64,000 nt of DNA from Polaromonas sp. (GTDB lineage: Bacteria > Pseudomonadota > Gammaproteobacteria > Burkholderiales > Burkholderiaceae_C): positions 83,135 to 147,134 of the forward strand of contig JAQGNE010000063.1 of assembly GCA_028291985.1 (NCBI GenBank), written 5' to 3'. Positions 30,408 to 38,095 of the stretch are shown here, one piece after another. Both the position numbers and the translations under genes were made by a program. The first letter of the stretch is position 1, and every line of letters starts with the position of its first letter. Under the pieces are notes generated by a model that was not told the DNA's origin, ran no database searches, and saw only the letters and a list, made by a program, of their open reading frames with translations.

Positions 30408-31054
30408 GCCCTGCCCTGCACAGGCTACGCAGCTCAGGCCGGATACTGCTGGGTCTGTGGGACCGGTTTTCCCTTTACCTTCCGGTTCTGATGATGGGGT
30501 TGCTCGGTCTCGGCACGTACTGGCTGGTGCGAAACGCGCCTGTCACCACGCCGCCTGGTGCGGCACGCGAAGCCGTGCATGAGGCCGACTATTTCATGCG
30601 CGATTTCACGGTCAAAAATTTTGACGACAAAGGCCAGCTGAAGAGTCAGATATCCGGCATCGAGGCACGTCATTTTCCGGACAGCGATACCCTGGAAATT
30701 GATCAGGGCCGCATCCGCAATATCGACCCTCAGGGACGGCTCACGCTGTCAAGCGCCAACCTGGTCCTGAGCAACGGTGACGGCTCCGAGCTTCAGCTGA
30801 TGGGCGATGCGGTTGTGGTCAGAGAGGCCAGCCGGGACGCTGCTGGGCAGGAGCTTCCCCGTCTGGAATACCGCGGCGAATTTCTGCACGCGTTTGTCAA
30901 TGAACAGCGCGTGACGTCGCACAAGCCGGTGGTCCTGACCAGGGGCAAGGACCGTTTCAGTGGTGATACCTTTTCGTATGACAGCCTGTCTGGCGAGGCC
31001 GAACTCAAAGGCCGCGTAAAAAGCCTGCTGGTTCCCGGCCGAGCGCAGCCATGA
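30395..31054 (+). CDS. lptC: LPS export system protein LptC
   Basis: LptC is a bitopic inner-membrane protein that passes LPS from LptB2FG to LptA. The 219-residue product has one N-terminal membrane segment (YLPVLMMGLLGLGTYWLVRNAP, about 29-50) and a beta-jellyroll periplasmic domain with DYFMRDFTVKNFDDKGQLKSQISG, DTLEIDQGRI and the C-terminal TFSYDSLSGEAELKGRVKSLL. The start may be 30395 or the ATG at 30404, which forms an atga overlap with the upstream stop. Unusually, lptA and lptB do not follow. Confidence 0.9.
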   Translation: MLRMSPALHRLRSSGRILLGLWDRFSLYLPVLMMGLLGLGTYWLVRNAPVTTPPGAAREAVHEADYFMRDFTVKNFDDKGQLKSQISGIEARHFPDSDTLEIDQGRIRNIDPQGRLTLSSANLVLSNGDGSELQLMGDAVVVREASRDAAGQELPRLEYRGEFLHAFVNEQRVTSHKPVVLTRGKDRFSGDTFSYDSLSGEAELKGRVKSLLVPGRAQP

Positions 31055-31118
31055 CCCGTGGCATCGGCTGCGTCCTCCGCCAGATCCCTTTCATCGACTT
31101 CCGCATGGAAGGCGCATC

Positions 31119-31895
31119 GTGTCAAAACTAGTTTTCATCACGGGTGCTTCCAGCGGTATCGGCCAGGCACTGGCGCTGCGGTATGTTCAGGCTGGCTGGC
31201 GACTGGCTTTGGTGGCGCGCCGCACTGCCGAGGTCAAAGCGTGGGCAGATGCTCACGGTCTCAACGCCAGTTGCTATGCGCTGTACAGCGCTGACGTGAC
31301 GAACCCAGACAGCATCGTGGCTGCGGGGCAGGCCTGTACCGCGCGCCAGGGCGTGCCCGATGTGGTGATTGCCAACGCCGGTATCAGCGTCGGTATGGAC
31401 ACCCGGATGCGTGAAGACCTGGAGATCATGATGCAGACCTTTGCCACCAATAATGTGGGCGTTGCGGCCACCTTTCATCCGTTTATCGATGCCATGATGG
31501 CACGCGGCTCGGGGGCGTTCGTCGGTATCGGCAGTGTTGCTGGCATCCGGGGCTTGCCAGGTCACGGCGCCTATTGCAGCAGCAAGGCTGCCGTCATCAG
31601 CTACTGCGAAAGCCTGCGCGGTGAACTCAGACCGTCGGGAGTCAAGGTCGTGACCATCTGCCCGGGGTATATCGATACGCCGCTCACCCGGCAAAATCGC
31701 TATTCCATGCCTTTCTTGATGAAGGCAGAGGTTTTTGCTGAAAAAGCATTTGCAGCGATACAGGCAGGCAGCAGTTACAGCGTCATACCCTGGCAAATGG
31801 GCGTCGTTGCCAAACTGATGCGCTTGTTGCCGAATGCGGTGTTCGACAAACTGTTTTCGGGCCGTGCCCGAAAACACAGGCAGAGCCCATCTTGA
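31119..31895 (+). CDS. Short-chain dehydrogenase/reductase
   Basis: The 258-residue product starts at GTG 31119 with ggaagg eight bases upstream. It has TGASSGIG at 8-15, NAGIS at 86-90, catalytic Ser139, Tyr152 and Lys156 (GSVAGIRG, AYCSSKAAV) and the PGYIDTP motif. It resembles membrane-associated SDRs of unassigned substrate. It lies 64 bases after lptC on the same strand, where lptA would be expected, so it may share that transcript. Confidence 0.9.
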   Translation: MSKLVFITGASSGIGQALALRYVQAGWRLALVARRTAEVKAWADAHGLNASCYALYSADVTNPDSIVAAGQACTARQGVPDVVIANAGISVGMDTRMREDLEIMMQTFATNNVGVAATFHPFIDAMMARGSGAFVGIGSVAGIRGLPGHGAYCSSKAAVISYCESLRGELRPSGVKVVTICPGYIDTPLTRQNRYSMPFLMKAEVFAEKAFAAIQAGSSYSVIPWQMGVVAKLMRLLPNAVFDKLFSGRARKHRQSPS

Positions 31896-31991
31896 GGCGC
31901 CTGCGGTTATTCCTGATGAGTGGGCGACTGCATGGGCCGCGCGTTATGGACCCCTAAGGAAACATCATCAACACTCCATCGTGCCCGCATG

Positions 31992-32025
31992 AAAAAAGGC
32001 TTCAATAGCCAAGATTGAAGCCTTT
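31992..32025 (-). terminator. Rho-independent terminator of the RRM gene
   Basis: A perfect 12-bp stem, aaaggcttcaat (31995-32006) with attgaagccttt (32014-32025), has a seven-base loop. On the minus strand it is followed by six T residues, so it ends transcripts of the RNA-binding protein gene; on the plus strand the T-run is short. Confidence 0.9.
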
Positions 32026-32077
32026 ACGCACCACGTGATGCAGTGTCCGCATAACGGGGCAGGATGAAACCGAGCAC

Positions 32078-32578
32078 TCAGTAGCTGCCGCGTCCGCCGC
32101 CGCCGCCACCAGAACGGCCACCACCGCCGTATGGGCTACGGAAGCCGCCATCGCCGCCACCGCCACCCGAGCGTCCGCCGCCACCGCCATATCCGCCGCC
32201 ACCGCTGCCACTACCGCCGCCATATCCGCCGCCACCGCTACCACTACCGCCGCCGTAACCACCGCCGCCGCTGGAGCCGCCACCACCATATCCGCCACCG
32301 CCAAAACCGCCAGTGCGGGGAGGCCGGGCTTCCATGGGCCGGGCTTCGTTGACAACCACGCTACGTCCACCGAGCGACTGGCCGTTCATGCCGTTGATGG
32401 CGGCCTGCGCGTCTGCATCGCTTCCCATTTCCACGAAACCAAACCCTTTTGAGCGACCCGTGTCGCGTTCCATCATGACTTTGGCGCTGGTGACAGCACC
32501 AAACTGGCCAAAAGACTGTTGCAGGTCCTCGTCGCGAACCGAATACGGCAAGTTGCCGACATAAAGTTTATTGCCCAT
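32078..32578 (-). CDS. Glycine-rich RNA-binding protein (RRM)
   Basis: The 166-residue protein has a single RRM domain with RNP2 KLYVGNL (4-10) and RNP1 KGFGFVEM (44-51), plus an Ala/Asn-rich helix (DAQAAINGMNGQSLGGR). Residues about 90-166 are a Gly/Tyr/Ser/Arg-rich tail of GGGGYGGG-type repeats. Cyanobacterial and proteobacterial relatives are often cold-induced and bind single-stranded RNA. The leader can form a hairpin that covers the ribosome-binding site, which suggests translational control. It is alone and has its own terminator. Confidence 0.92.
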   Translation of the reverse strand: MGNKLYVGNLPYSVRDEDLQQSFGQFGAVTSAKVMMERDTGRSKGFGFVEMGSDADAQAAINGMNGQSLGGRSVVVNEARPMEARPPRTGGFGGGGYGGGGSSGGGGYGGGSGSGGGGYGGGSGSGGGGYGGGGGRSGGGGGDGGFRSPYGGGGRSGGGGGGRGSY

Positions 32579-32583
32579 TAATA

Positions 32584-32636
32584 GGGACTCCTCTAGTACA
32601 CAAAATCGAAAGCATTAACAAAAGCGATGGAGTCCC
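32584..32636 (-). promoter_or_regulatory. Leader hairpin pairing with the RRM ribosome-binding site
   Basis: In the RRM leader, gggactcc (mRNA sense, from 32636 to 32629) is an exact complement of ggagtccc (32591 to 32584), which contains the Shine-Dalgarno ggag eight bases before ATG 32578. The loop is about 37 AT-rich bases. Pairing would block ribosome binding. That it acts as a temperature or protein-dependent switch is inference. Confidence 0.55.
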
Positions 32637-32740
32637 GAAGCACAACAAATCTATAGGTAGCGCTGTACCGCGCGAAACTGACCGATCACCCGACCTTGCG
32701 GACGTGCCACGCCCACAGCGTGACATTATGCGCAATAACG

Positions 32741-32760
32741 GATATTTGCAAGCAAATATC
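32741..32760. promoter_or_regulatory. Perfect 9+9 palindrome upstream of the RRM gene
   Basis: gatatttgc and gcaaatatc flank two bases. The element lies about 165 bases upstream of the RRM start, next to a cataat-like minus-10 on the minus strand, so it could be an operator overlapping the minus-35 region. No T-run is present, so it is not a terminator. Confidence 0.45.
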
Positions 32761-33043
32761 GTAACCAGCTGAAAGCCGCTAACAGCGCGGCTGTTACGTT
32801 AATAAAGGCGAGCTGCAAACTGCCGGGCTTCGATCCTTCCTGATGCCGTTGGTTCATATTAACCCTGCAGTAAAAATCCGCGCTAACTTATATTCAAAGC
32901 ATATGTATTTGCAGTACCGAGATAATGCAATTGCAGACCAGCGCGTCCTGGCAAAGCTCAGCCATTCAAGTGCAGCGGCTTTGTACCGACATGCGACCGG
33001 GCAGAACAGTCATGCAGTAACTGGAAATCGGCCGGCGGGCAAG

Positions 33044-33272
33044 TTAGCAGCCTATTGGCGCGTTCCCCGGATCGTCCTCGGCACCGTAGTCGCGCCAACG
33101 CCCCATGGCTTGCTGCATCGTCAACAGTTGATTTTTAAACTCGGACACGCATCGCATGCAGCAGGTGCAGCTGGAGTGCAAGCTGGTCCGGCAATGTCAG
33201 CAGCGCGTCTTTCCGGGCAATAGGCCGCTGGCTGCCCGCAGGTACGCCTGAGCACAGTAATTTTGCGCCCAT
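33044..33272 (-). pseudogene. Remnant of a zinc-finger anti-sigma factor
   Basis: From ATG 33272 one frame gives PIARKDALLTLPDQLALQLHLL. The next frame continues ACDACPSLK with the CxxC zinc motif. A third frame gives QLLTMQQAMGRWRDYG and then a stop at 33044-33046. Together these match the small zf-HC2-like proteins that accompany ECF sigma factors in Burkholderiales. Two frameshifts make it non-functional. Confidence 0.7.
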
Positions 33273-33323
33273 GTGAAGTCTGCCAACGACGTGTTTGAGA
33301 ACGATTGTCTGATGCTGTGTGCA

Positions 33324-33492
33324 TCAGGTTTTCAGCTGCGAGCGGTTGCCAAACGCCTGCGGCTTTGACGGCGCGGCCAGCAGGGTTTTCTGAAACCGCG
33401 TCTTCTGCCCAGGCCTCATTGCGCAACTGCAGCCGCGCAAAACGCATCAGACAGGTCCGATGTTCAAGCAGCGGGTCTTCGAAGGTGGACAT
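33324..33492 (-). pseudogene. Remnant of an ECF-type sigma factor
   Basis: MSTFEDPLLEHRTCLMRFARLQLRNEAWAEDAVSE matches sigma region 2.1 of ECF sigma factors (read in two pieces: MSTFEDPLLEHRTCLMRF, then ARLQLRNEAWAEDAVSE). A frameshift then leads to TLLAAPSKPQAFGNRSQLKT and a stop at 33324. The rest of the sigma factor is deleted and the anti-sigma remnant follows almost directly. Both partners of the pair have therefore decayed together. Confidence 0.72.
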
Positions 33493-33920
33493 GGGACTCA
33501 GCCCAGCCAGGCATACGGCTTTCCGGACAAAACCACGATCCGGCAAAGCCGTGTCTGGCGGGATGGTAGACGCTGGCGCAGACTCCGGCAGGCTCATCCA
33601 TACAGGAATATTTGTGACCGATTTTCATCTTCAACTGCCGGCTTTGCCAGGCGCTTTGCCGCGCTGGGTCTGTCTGTCGTGAACGTGGTGGGCGTGATAT
33701 CGCTGAGCGAGATTGCGCCTGCAGCCCTGCAGCAGCAGGTGTCCTGGGGCTCGCTGCTGGCAGGGCTGGCCATTTACGGCTCGGGTTCCTAGTCTCTCGA
33801 CCATTGTCTTTCAAGGCCGGATTTAGCCAGAATTTTTGACAAAAAGCCCTGTGAGTCCTCTAGAACAGGCGTTGTATGCTATGTAAATAGTAGCGTGTTT
33901 GACGCCGGCCAGCATCAGAC
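33493..33920. other. Region without a recognised gene before the metX leader
   Basis: An open plus-strand frame to 33792 ends LLAGLAIYGSGS and is hydrophobic in its last 45 residues, but it overlaps the sigma remnant and has no recognisable family. A partial AT-rich repeat (gctatgtaaatagtagc) lies at 33878-33894. I see no convincing gene. Confidence 0.4.
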
Positions 33921-33924
33921 GGGT

Positions 33925-33933
33925 TGTTATACT
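33925..33933 (+). promoter_or_regulatory. Extended minus-10 promoter for metX
   Basis: tgttatact is an extended minus-10 element (TGnTATACT). A start about seven bases further on would fall at the first base of the predicted riboswitch (33938-33940). There is no good minus-35 at 17 bases, consistent with an extended minus-10 promoter. Confidence 0.55.
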
Positions 33934-33937
33934 CACC

Positions 33938-33990
33938 GGGCGCCGATTTGCCTCAGCTTGCGGGCGCGTAACAAGTTCCGCTAAAGACGA
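33938..33990 (+). promoter_or_regulatory. Putative SAM-II riboswitch
   Basis: The sequence shows the SAM-II layout: a gcgc stem start, a cgattt loop segment, ..cttgc.., the closing gcgc, gtaacaagttc, then cgctaaaga that would form the pseudoknot with the loop. SAM-II aptamers bind S-adenosylmethionine and are found before metX, metA and related genes in alpha- and some betaproteobacteria. The downstream gene is metX. Identification is by eye; a covariance-model scan would be decisive. Confidence 0.75.
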
Positions 33991-34003
33991 CCGCCCACAC
34001 CAG

Positions 34004-34038
34004 CCCGGCATCGCTTTCTTGGCGGCGCCGGGTTTTTT
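34004..34038 (+). terminator. Terminator/attenuator in the metX leader
   Basis: cccggc (34004-34009) pairs with gccggg (34027-34032), with an inner cgc/gcg extension, then six T residues. It lies after the riboswitch and 21 bases before the metX start, so it fits a transcription-attenuation switch. SAM-II elements more often control translation, so both modes are possible. Confidence 0.75.
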
Positions 34039-34059
34039 GTTTCTTGGACGGTCCTACAG

Positions 34060-35376
34060 ATGCTGATTGCCACACCTCGGTCCATGCACTTTGCCAACGT
34101 TCTGCTGCTGCAGAGCGGCGCTGCGATTCGCGCCTATGACCTGAGCTACGAGACATACGGCAGGCTCAATGCCGACAAGTCCAATGCGGTGCTGATCTGC
34201 CATGCGCTCAATGCCTCGCATCATGTCGCGGGCTGCTATGCCGACGCATCCGGCCAGCCCATTGCCAGGTCAGAAGGCTGGTGGGACACCATGATCGGCC
34301 CGGGCAAGCCGGTCGACACCAACCGTTATTTCGTCATCGGCGTCAACAACCTCGGCTCATGCTTCGGCTCCACCGGGCCGATGCAGACCAACCCCGACAC
34401 TGGCGAAAGCTATGGCGCCGACTTTCCGGTCATCACGGTGCAGGACTGGGTCAAGGCCCAGGCCAGGCTGCTTGACGCGCTGGGCATCCAGACGCTGGCT
34501 GCGGTGATGGGCGGCAGCCTGGGCGGCATGCAGGCGCTTAGCTGGACGCTGCAGTACCCGGGGCGGGTGCGCCATGCGGTCGTGGTCGCCAGCGCGCCCA
34601 ACCTGACGGCCGAGAACATTGCCTTCAACGAAGTCGCCCGGCGCGCCATCGTCACCGATCCCGACTTCAACGGCGGGCACTATGCGCGCTACGGCGTGGT
34701 GCCCAAGCGCGGCCTGCGCATTGCCCGCATGATCGGCCATATCACCTACCTCAGCGACGATGTGATGAACGAGAAATTCGGCCGCCAGCTGCGCCTGAAC
34801 AAGGCGATTGCCGCGCAAGCGAGCGAGCCCGGTGAACAGCCGCCCCGAGCAAGTTCGGCCCCCCCGGGGGGCACCGCGGTACGCGCAGCGACAAGCGTGG
34901 GGGCCAGCGAACGCAGTGAAGGGCCGCCCCGAGCAAGTTCAGCCCCCCCGGGGGGCAGCGCGGTACGCGCAGCGACAAGCGTGGGGGCCTATAAGTATTC
35001 GACGCAGGAGGTCGAGTTTGAAATCGAAAGCTACCTGCGCTATCAGGGTGACAAGTTCAGCGAATATTTTGATGCCAACACGTATTTGCTGATCACGCGC
35101 GCGCTCGATTATTTTGACCCGGCCAGTGGTTTCGGCGGCGACCTGAGCCGCGCGCTGGCGCCGGCAACGGCCAGGTTTTTGCTGGTGAGCTTCACCACCG
35201 ACTGGCGCTTTTCGCCAGCGCGCAGCCGCGAGATCGTCAAGGCCCTGCTCGACAACCAGCGTGATGTCACCTATGCCGAGATCGATGCACCGCACGGGCA
35301 TGACGCCTTTTTGCTGAATGACGCGCGATACCTGGGCGTGGTGCGCTCTTATTTTGAGAGCAGGATCAGCGTATGA
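34060..35376 (+). CDS. metX: Homoserine O-acetyltransferase MetX with in-frame repeat insertion
   Basis: MetX acylates homoserine (usually with acetyl-CoA) in methionine synthesis. The 438-residue product has the alpha/beta-hydrolase fold with nucleophile Ser153 in GGSLGGMQ, Asp381 in TDWRF and His414 in PHGHDAF, and the characteristic [12 protein letters not shown]. Residues 255-310, encoded by two tandem 84-base repeat units, interrupt the lid region between [12 protein letters not shown] and [23 protein letters not shown]. Without them the length is about 382, normal for the family. Catalytic residues are outside the insert. It overlaps metW (atga) and is preceded by a riboswitch. Activity is likely but the insert is untested. 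Confidence 0.95.
   Translation: MLIATPRSMHFANVLLLQSGAAIRAYDLSYETYGRLNADKSNAVLICHALNASHHVAGCYADASGQPIARSEGWWDTMIGPGKPVDTNRYFVIGVNNLGSCFGSTGPMQTNPDTGESYGADFPVITVQDWVKAQARLLDALGIQTLAAVMGGSLGGMQALSWTLQYPGRVRHAVVVASAPNLTAENIAFNEVARRAIVTDPDFNGGHYARYGVVPKRGLRIARMIGHITYLSDDVMNEKFGRQLRLNKAIAAQASEPGEQPPRASSAPPGGTAVRAATSVGASERSEGPPRASSAPPGGSAVRAATSVGAYKYSTQEVEFEIESYLRYQGDKFSEYFDANTYLLITRALDYFDPASGFGGDLSRALAPATARFLLVSFTTDWRFSPARSREIVKALLDNQRDVTYAEIDAPHGHDAFLLNDARYLGVVRSYFESRISV
34822..34989. repeat. Two tandem 84-bp GC-rich repeat units inside metX
   Basis: Units 34822-34905 and 34906-34989 are nearly identical from gccgccccgagcaagttc onward and end in gcgacaagcgtgggggcc. Each has a central cccccc/gggggg palindrome. 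At 84 bases each adds exactly 28 codons (..[21 protein letters not shown]). The same element occurs in the SulP and kinase genes and, degenerate, at 52.2 kb. Confidence 0.95.
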
Positions 35377-36020
35377 GCGACGACATCAACCTGAACATGG
35401 CGCTCAGTGCCACACCCACCGCCGACATGCTTTCGATTGCCAGGCTGGTGCCGCCCGGCTCACGCGTGCTCGACCTGGGTTGTGGCGATGGCGCTCTACT
35501 CGCGCACCTGATCAGCGCGCGCGGATGCTCCGGCTACGGCGTCGAGATCAGCGACGCGAATCTGCAGGCCTGCGTGGCACGCGGCGTCAATGTGCTGCAG
35601 CTCAATCTGGAGGAAGGTCTTGCCATGTTCGGCGACAGCTCCTTCGATGTGGTGCTGCAGATCGACACGTTGCAGCACCTTCGCAATGCCGAGGTGATGC
35701 TGCGTGAGACAGCGCGGGTCGGCCGCACCGGGATTGTTGCCTTCCCCAATTTCGGCCATTGGCCGAACCGCCTGGCGGTGCTGCAGGGGCGCATGCCCGT
35801 GACCAAGGTGCTGCCTTACCAGTGGTATGACACGCCCAACATCCGCGTCGGCACGCTGCGTGATTTCAGGGCGCTGGCCGAGCAGAACCAGCTGCAGGTG
35901 CTTGATGAGTTCGGCCTGCAGGACGGCCGCGACATACGGTTCTGGCCCAACGCGCGCGCCAGCCGGGCGGTGTTCAGGTTCAGGGGCAAGGTCCAGGGCC
36001 AGGGCAACGCCGGGCGCTAG
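35373..36020 (+). CDS. metW: Methionine biosynthesis protein MetW
   Basis: MetW is a methyltransferase-like partner of MetX that promotes its activity in several proteobacteria. The 215-residue product has the Rossmann motif [15 protein letters not shown] (about 31-45), [23 protein letters not shown], the [16 protein letters not shown] segment and [35 protein letters not shown] split over 128-162. The start overlaps the metX stop, so translation is coupled. It is under the same riboswitch. Confidence 0.95.
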   Translation: MSDDINLNMALSATPTADMLSIARLVPPGSRVLDLGCGDGALLAHLISARGCSGYGVEISDANLQACVARGVNVLQLNLEEGLAMFGDSSFDVVLQIDTLQHLRNAEVMLRETARVGRTGIVAFPNFGHWPNRLAVLQGRMPVTKVLPYQWYDTPNIRVGTLRDFRALAEQNQLQVLDEFGLQDGRDIRFWPNARASRAVFRFRGKVQGQGNAGR

Positions 36021-36148
36021 ACGACCAGGCGATGCGCAAGCTGCTCATGCGCGCTGCTACACTTTCCAGCGCGGGATTTCAGCCTCCCGCATCTTCATCA
36101 GAACAGACGGTGTCCCGTCCAAGCGCTGGCAACTCACTGGAGTATTTG

Positions 36149-36583
36149 GTGGACACCGCTATTGTTTCTCCTATCCCGTCTTTTTCGATTTCCCCGCAGC
36201 AGCTCGCGCCTCGCCTGAGCATCGTTGACGCACCGCTGTTGCTCGACGTCAGGCCGCAAGCCCGATATGCCGCGAGCGACCGCATCATCGCTGGCGCGCA
36301 GCGCTGCGCACCAGAGGACATAGCCGCCTTCGCAGCCGCCCAGCAGCTACAGGACCCCAGGCGCGAGATCGTCGTGTATTGCGTTTACGGGCACCAGGTC
36401 AGTGCCGGCGCGGCGGCAATGCTGCGTGCAGCCGGCTTGAACGCCAGGCTGCTGGCGGGCGGTTTTGCGGGCGGCGAAAGCGGCGTCGATTCAGCGGCCG
36501 ACATCGCCAACTGGAGAACCCACGCCTTGCCAACCGTGCCCAAAACCATGCCATCGAACGCGTCGATGGAGCAGCGCACATGA
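36149..36583 (+). CDS. Rhodanese-domain protein coupled to chrA
   Basis: Starting at GTG 36149, which has ggag six bases upstream, the product is 144 residues. A rhodanese fold is recognised from LLLDVRPQARYAASDRIIAGAQR and the active-site loop VVYCVYGHQVSAGAAAMLRAAGL, with the candidate Cys in YCVYGHQVS, and then LLAGGFAGG. The frame is open to an ATG at 36032, which would add 39 unconserved residues. Its stop overlaps the chrA start (atga). Similar rhodanese/chrA pairs are known and may serve in chromate resistance; this role is inferred from the neighbour. Confidence 0.78.
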   Translation: MDTAIVSPIPSFSISPQQLAPRLSIVDAPLLLDVRPQARYAASDRIIAGAQRCAPEDIAAFAAAQQLQDPRREIVVYCVYGHQVSAGAAAMLRAAGLNARLLAGGFAGGESGVDSAADIANWRTHALPTVPKTMPSNASMEQRT

Positions 36584-37968
36584 GCGGCGGCGCAGCTCCC
36601 TGTGTGGGTGACAAGCCCCCGGCGATCAGCTTTTATGAGGCGCTCAAATTCTGGCTGCAGCTGGGCTTCATCAGCTTCGGCGGCCCGGCTGGCCAGATTG
36701 CCATCATGCACCGCGAGCTGGTGGAAAAGCGGCGCTGGATTTCTGAAAAACGCTTTCTGCACGCGCTCAATTTCTGCATGCTGCTGCCGGGCCCCGAGGC
36801 GCAGCAGCTGGCCACCTACCTGGGCTGGCTGATGCACAAGACACGCGGCGGGGTGGTGGCCGGCGTGCTTTTCGTGCTGCCTTCGCTGGTCCTGCTGATT
36901 GCCCTCAGCTGGATATACATGGCGTTTGGGCAGCTGCCACTGGTTGCAGGCATCTTTTACGGCATCAAGCCTGCGGTGGCGGCCATCGTGCTGCATGCGC
37001 TGCACCGCATTGCCAGCAAGTCATTGGGGCACCCGTTGCTGGCCCCCGTACCCTGGGTGATTGCAGCTCTCAGTTTCATAGCGATAGCGTTCCTGAGGCT
37101 GCCGTTTCCGGTGGTGGTAATAGGTGCGCTGCTGACTGGTGCGGTGCTGGCCCGGCTGGCGCCGCAGACTTTGGCACGGCGCGGTGGCGCGCATGGCGCC
37201 GGTGTCAGTAGCGCTCATGCGGCCGCACTGATTGATGACGACACGCCCACGCCGGCGCATGCGGTGTACAAAAGCTCGCGCCTGCTGATGGTCTTTGCCG
37301 CAGGCGCCGTGCTGTGGCTGCTGCCGATGGCGGCCCTGCTGACGGCATATGGCTGGTCAGCCACGCTGACGCAGGTCGGCTGGTTCTTCACCAAGGCCGC
37401 GATGCTGACATTTGGCGGAGCGTACGCCGTGCTGCCTTATGTGAACCAGGCCGCGGTAGAGCATTACCAGTGGCTGACCACCTTGCAGATGATGGACGGC
37501 CTGGCGCTGGGCGAAACCACGCCCGGCCCGCTGATCATGGTGGTGGCGTTTGTCGGTTTTGTCGGCGGCTGGGCCAAGCAGGTGCTGGGGCCTGACGCCC
37601 TTTTTCTGGGCGCAGCGCTGGCGGCCTGCGTGGCGACCTGGTTCACGTTTTTGCCGTCCTTTATCTTCATCCTGGCCGGCGGGCCGTGGGTCGAATCCAC
37701 GCGGGGCAACCTTCAACTGACAGCGCCACTGGCAGCCGTGACCGCGGCGGTGGTGGGCGTGATCGCCAACCTGGCCCTGTTCTTCATCGCTGCGGTGGCT
37801 TTTCCTGCCGGGCAGGCCGGCTTCTTCGCTACCGCGCCGGACTGGACGGCCCTGGCATTGCTGCTGCTGGCGGCATGGGGCTTGTGGCGCCTGAAATGGG
37901 GCGTCATCACAGTCATTGCCGCATCCGCCGTGGCAGGCCTGCTGCTGCGGCTGGCAGGCTGGGCGTGA
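36580..37968 (+). CDS. chrA: Chromate efflux transporter ChrA
   Basis: ChrA (CHR family) exports chromate. The 462-residue protein has two homologous halves, each with the CHR signature: FWLQLGFISFGGPAGQIAIMH with LNFCMLLPGPEAQQLATYLGW in the first, and AMLTFGGAYAVLPYVNQ with GLALGETTPGPLIMVVAFVG in the second. About ten to twelve membrane segments are seen. It is translationally coupled to the rhodanese gene. Sulfate or another oxyanion may also be a substrate. An AT-rich repeat follows its stop. Confidence 0.93.
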   Translation: MSGGAAPCVGDKPPAISFYEALKFWLQLGFISFGGPAGQIAIMHRELVEKRRWISEKRFLHALNFCMLLPGPEAQQLATYLGWLMHKTRGGVVAGVLFVLPSLVLLIALSWIYMAFGQLPLVAGIFYGIKPAVAAIVLHALHRIASKSLGHPLLAPVPWVIAALSFIAIAFLRLPFPVVVIGALLTGAVLARLAPQTLARRGGAHGAGVSSAHAAALIDDDTPTPAHAVYKSSRLLMVFAAGAVLWLLPMAALLTAYGWSATLTQVGWFFTKAAMLTFGGAYAVLPYVNQAAVEHYQWLTTLQMMDGLALGETTPGPLIMVVAFVGFVGGWAKQVLGPDALFLGAALAACVATWFTFLPSFIFILAGGPWVESTRGNLQLTAPLAAVTAAVVGVIANLALFFIAAVAFPAGQAGFFATAPDWTALALLLLAAWGLWRLKWGVITVIAASAVAGLLLRLAGWA

Positions 37969-37984
37969 CGGTAAGCAGCTGTTT

Positions 37985-38050
37985 TCAAGCAAAAAGTGCT
38001 TGTAGCCCAATAAATGCAAAGGGTGGTAGCTACTGTTTATATAGCATAGC
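37985..38050. repeat. AT-rich hairpin repeat, copy 6
   Basis: aaaaagtgcttgtagcccaat, a spacer, then gtagctactgtttatatagc. It lies between chrA and the SulP gene. Confidence 0.85.
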
Positions 38051-38095
38051 CGAACGCCCGCCTATGCTTGCGGCAGCCGGCGGTATGCTCGGTCC

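Noticed and set aside
33460..33792. 110-codon plus-strand frame ending LLAGLAIYGSGS
   Set aside because: It overlaps the sigma-factor remnant on the other strand; only its last part is hydrophobic and no family is recognised.
34751..34978. Minus-strand frame of 75 codons over the metX repeats
   Set aside because: Generated by the stop-poor GC-rich repeat; no start site or independent evidence of expression.
34822..34989. Insertion sequence or MITE with terminal inverted repeats in metX
   Set aside because: No terminal inverted repeats or target duplications could be seen by eye; the tandem 84-base structure fits a REP-like repeat better.
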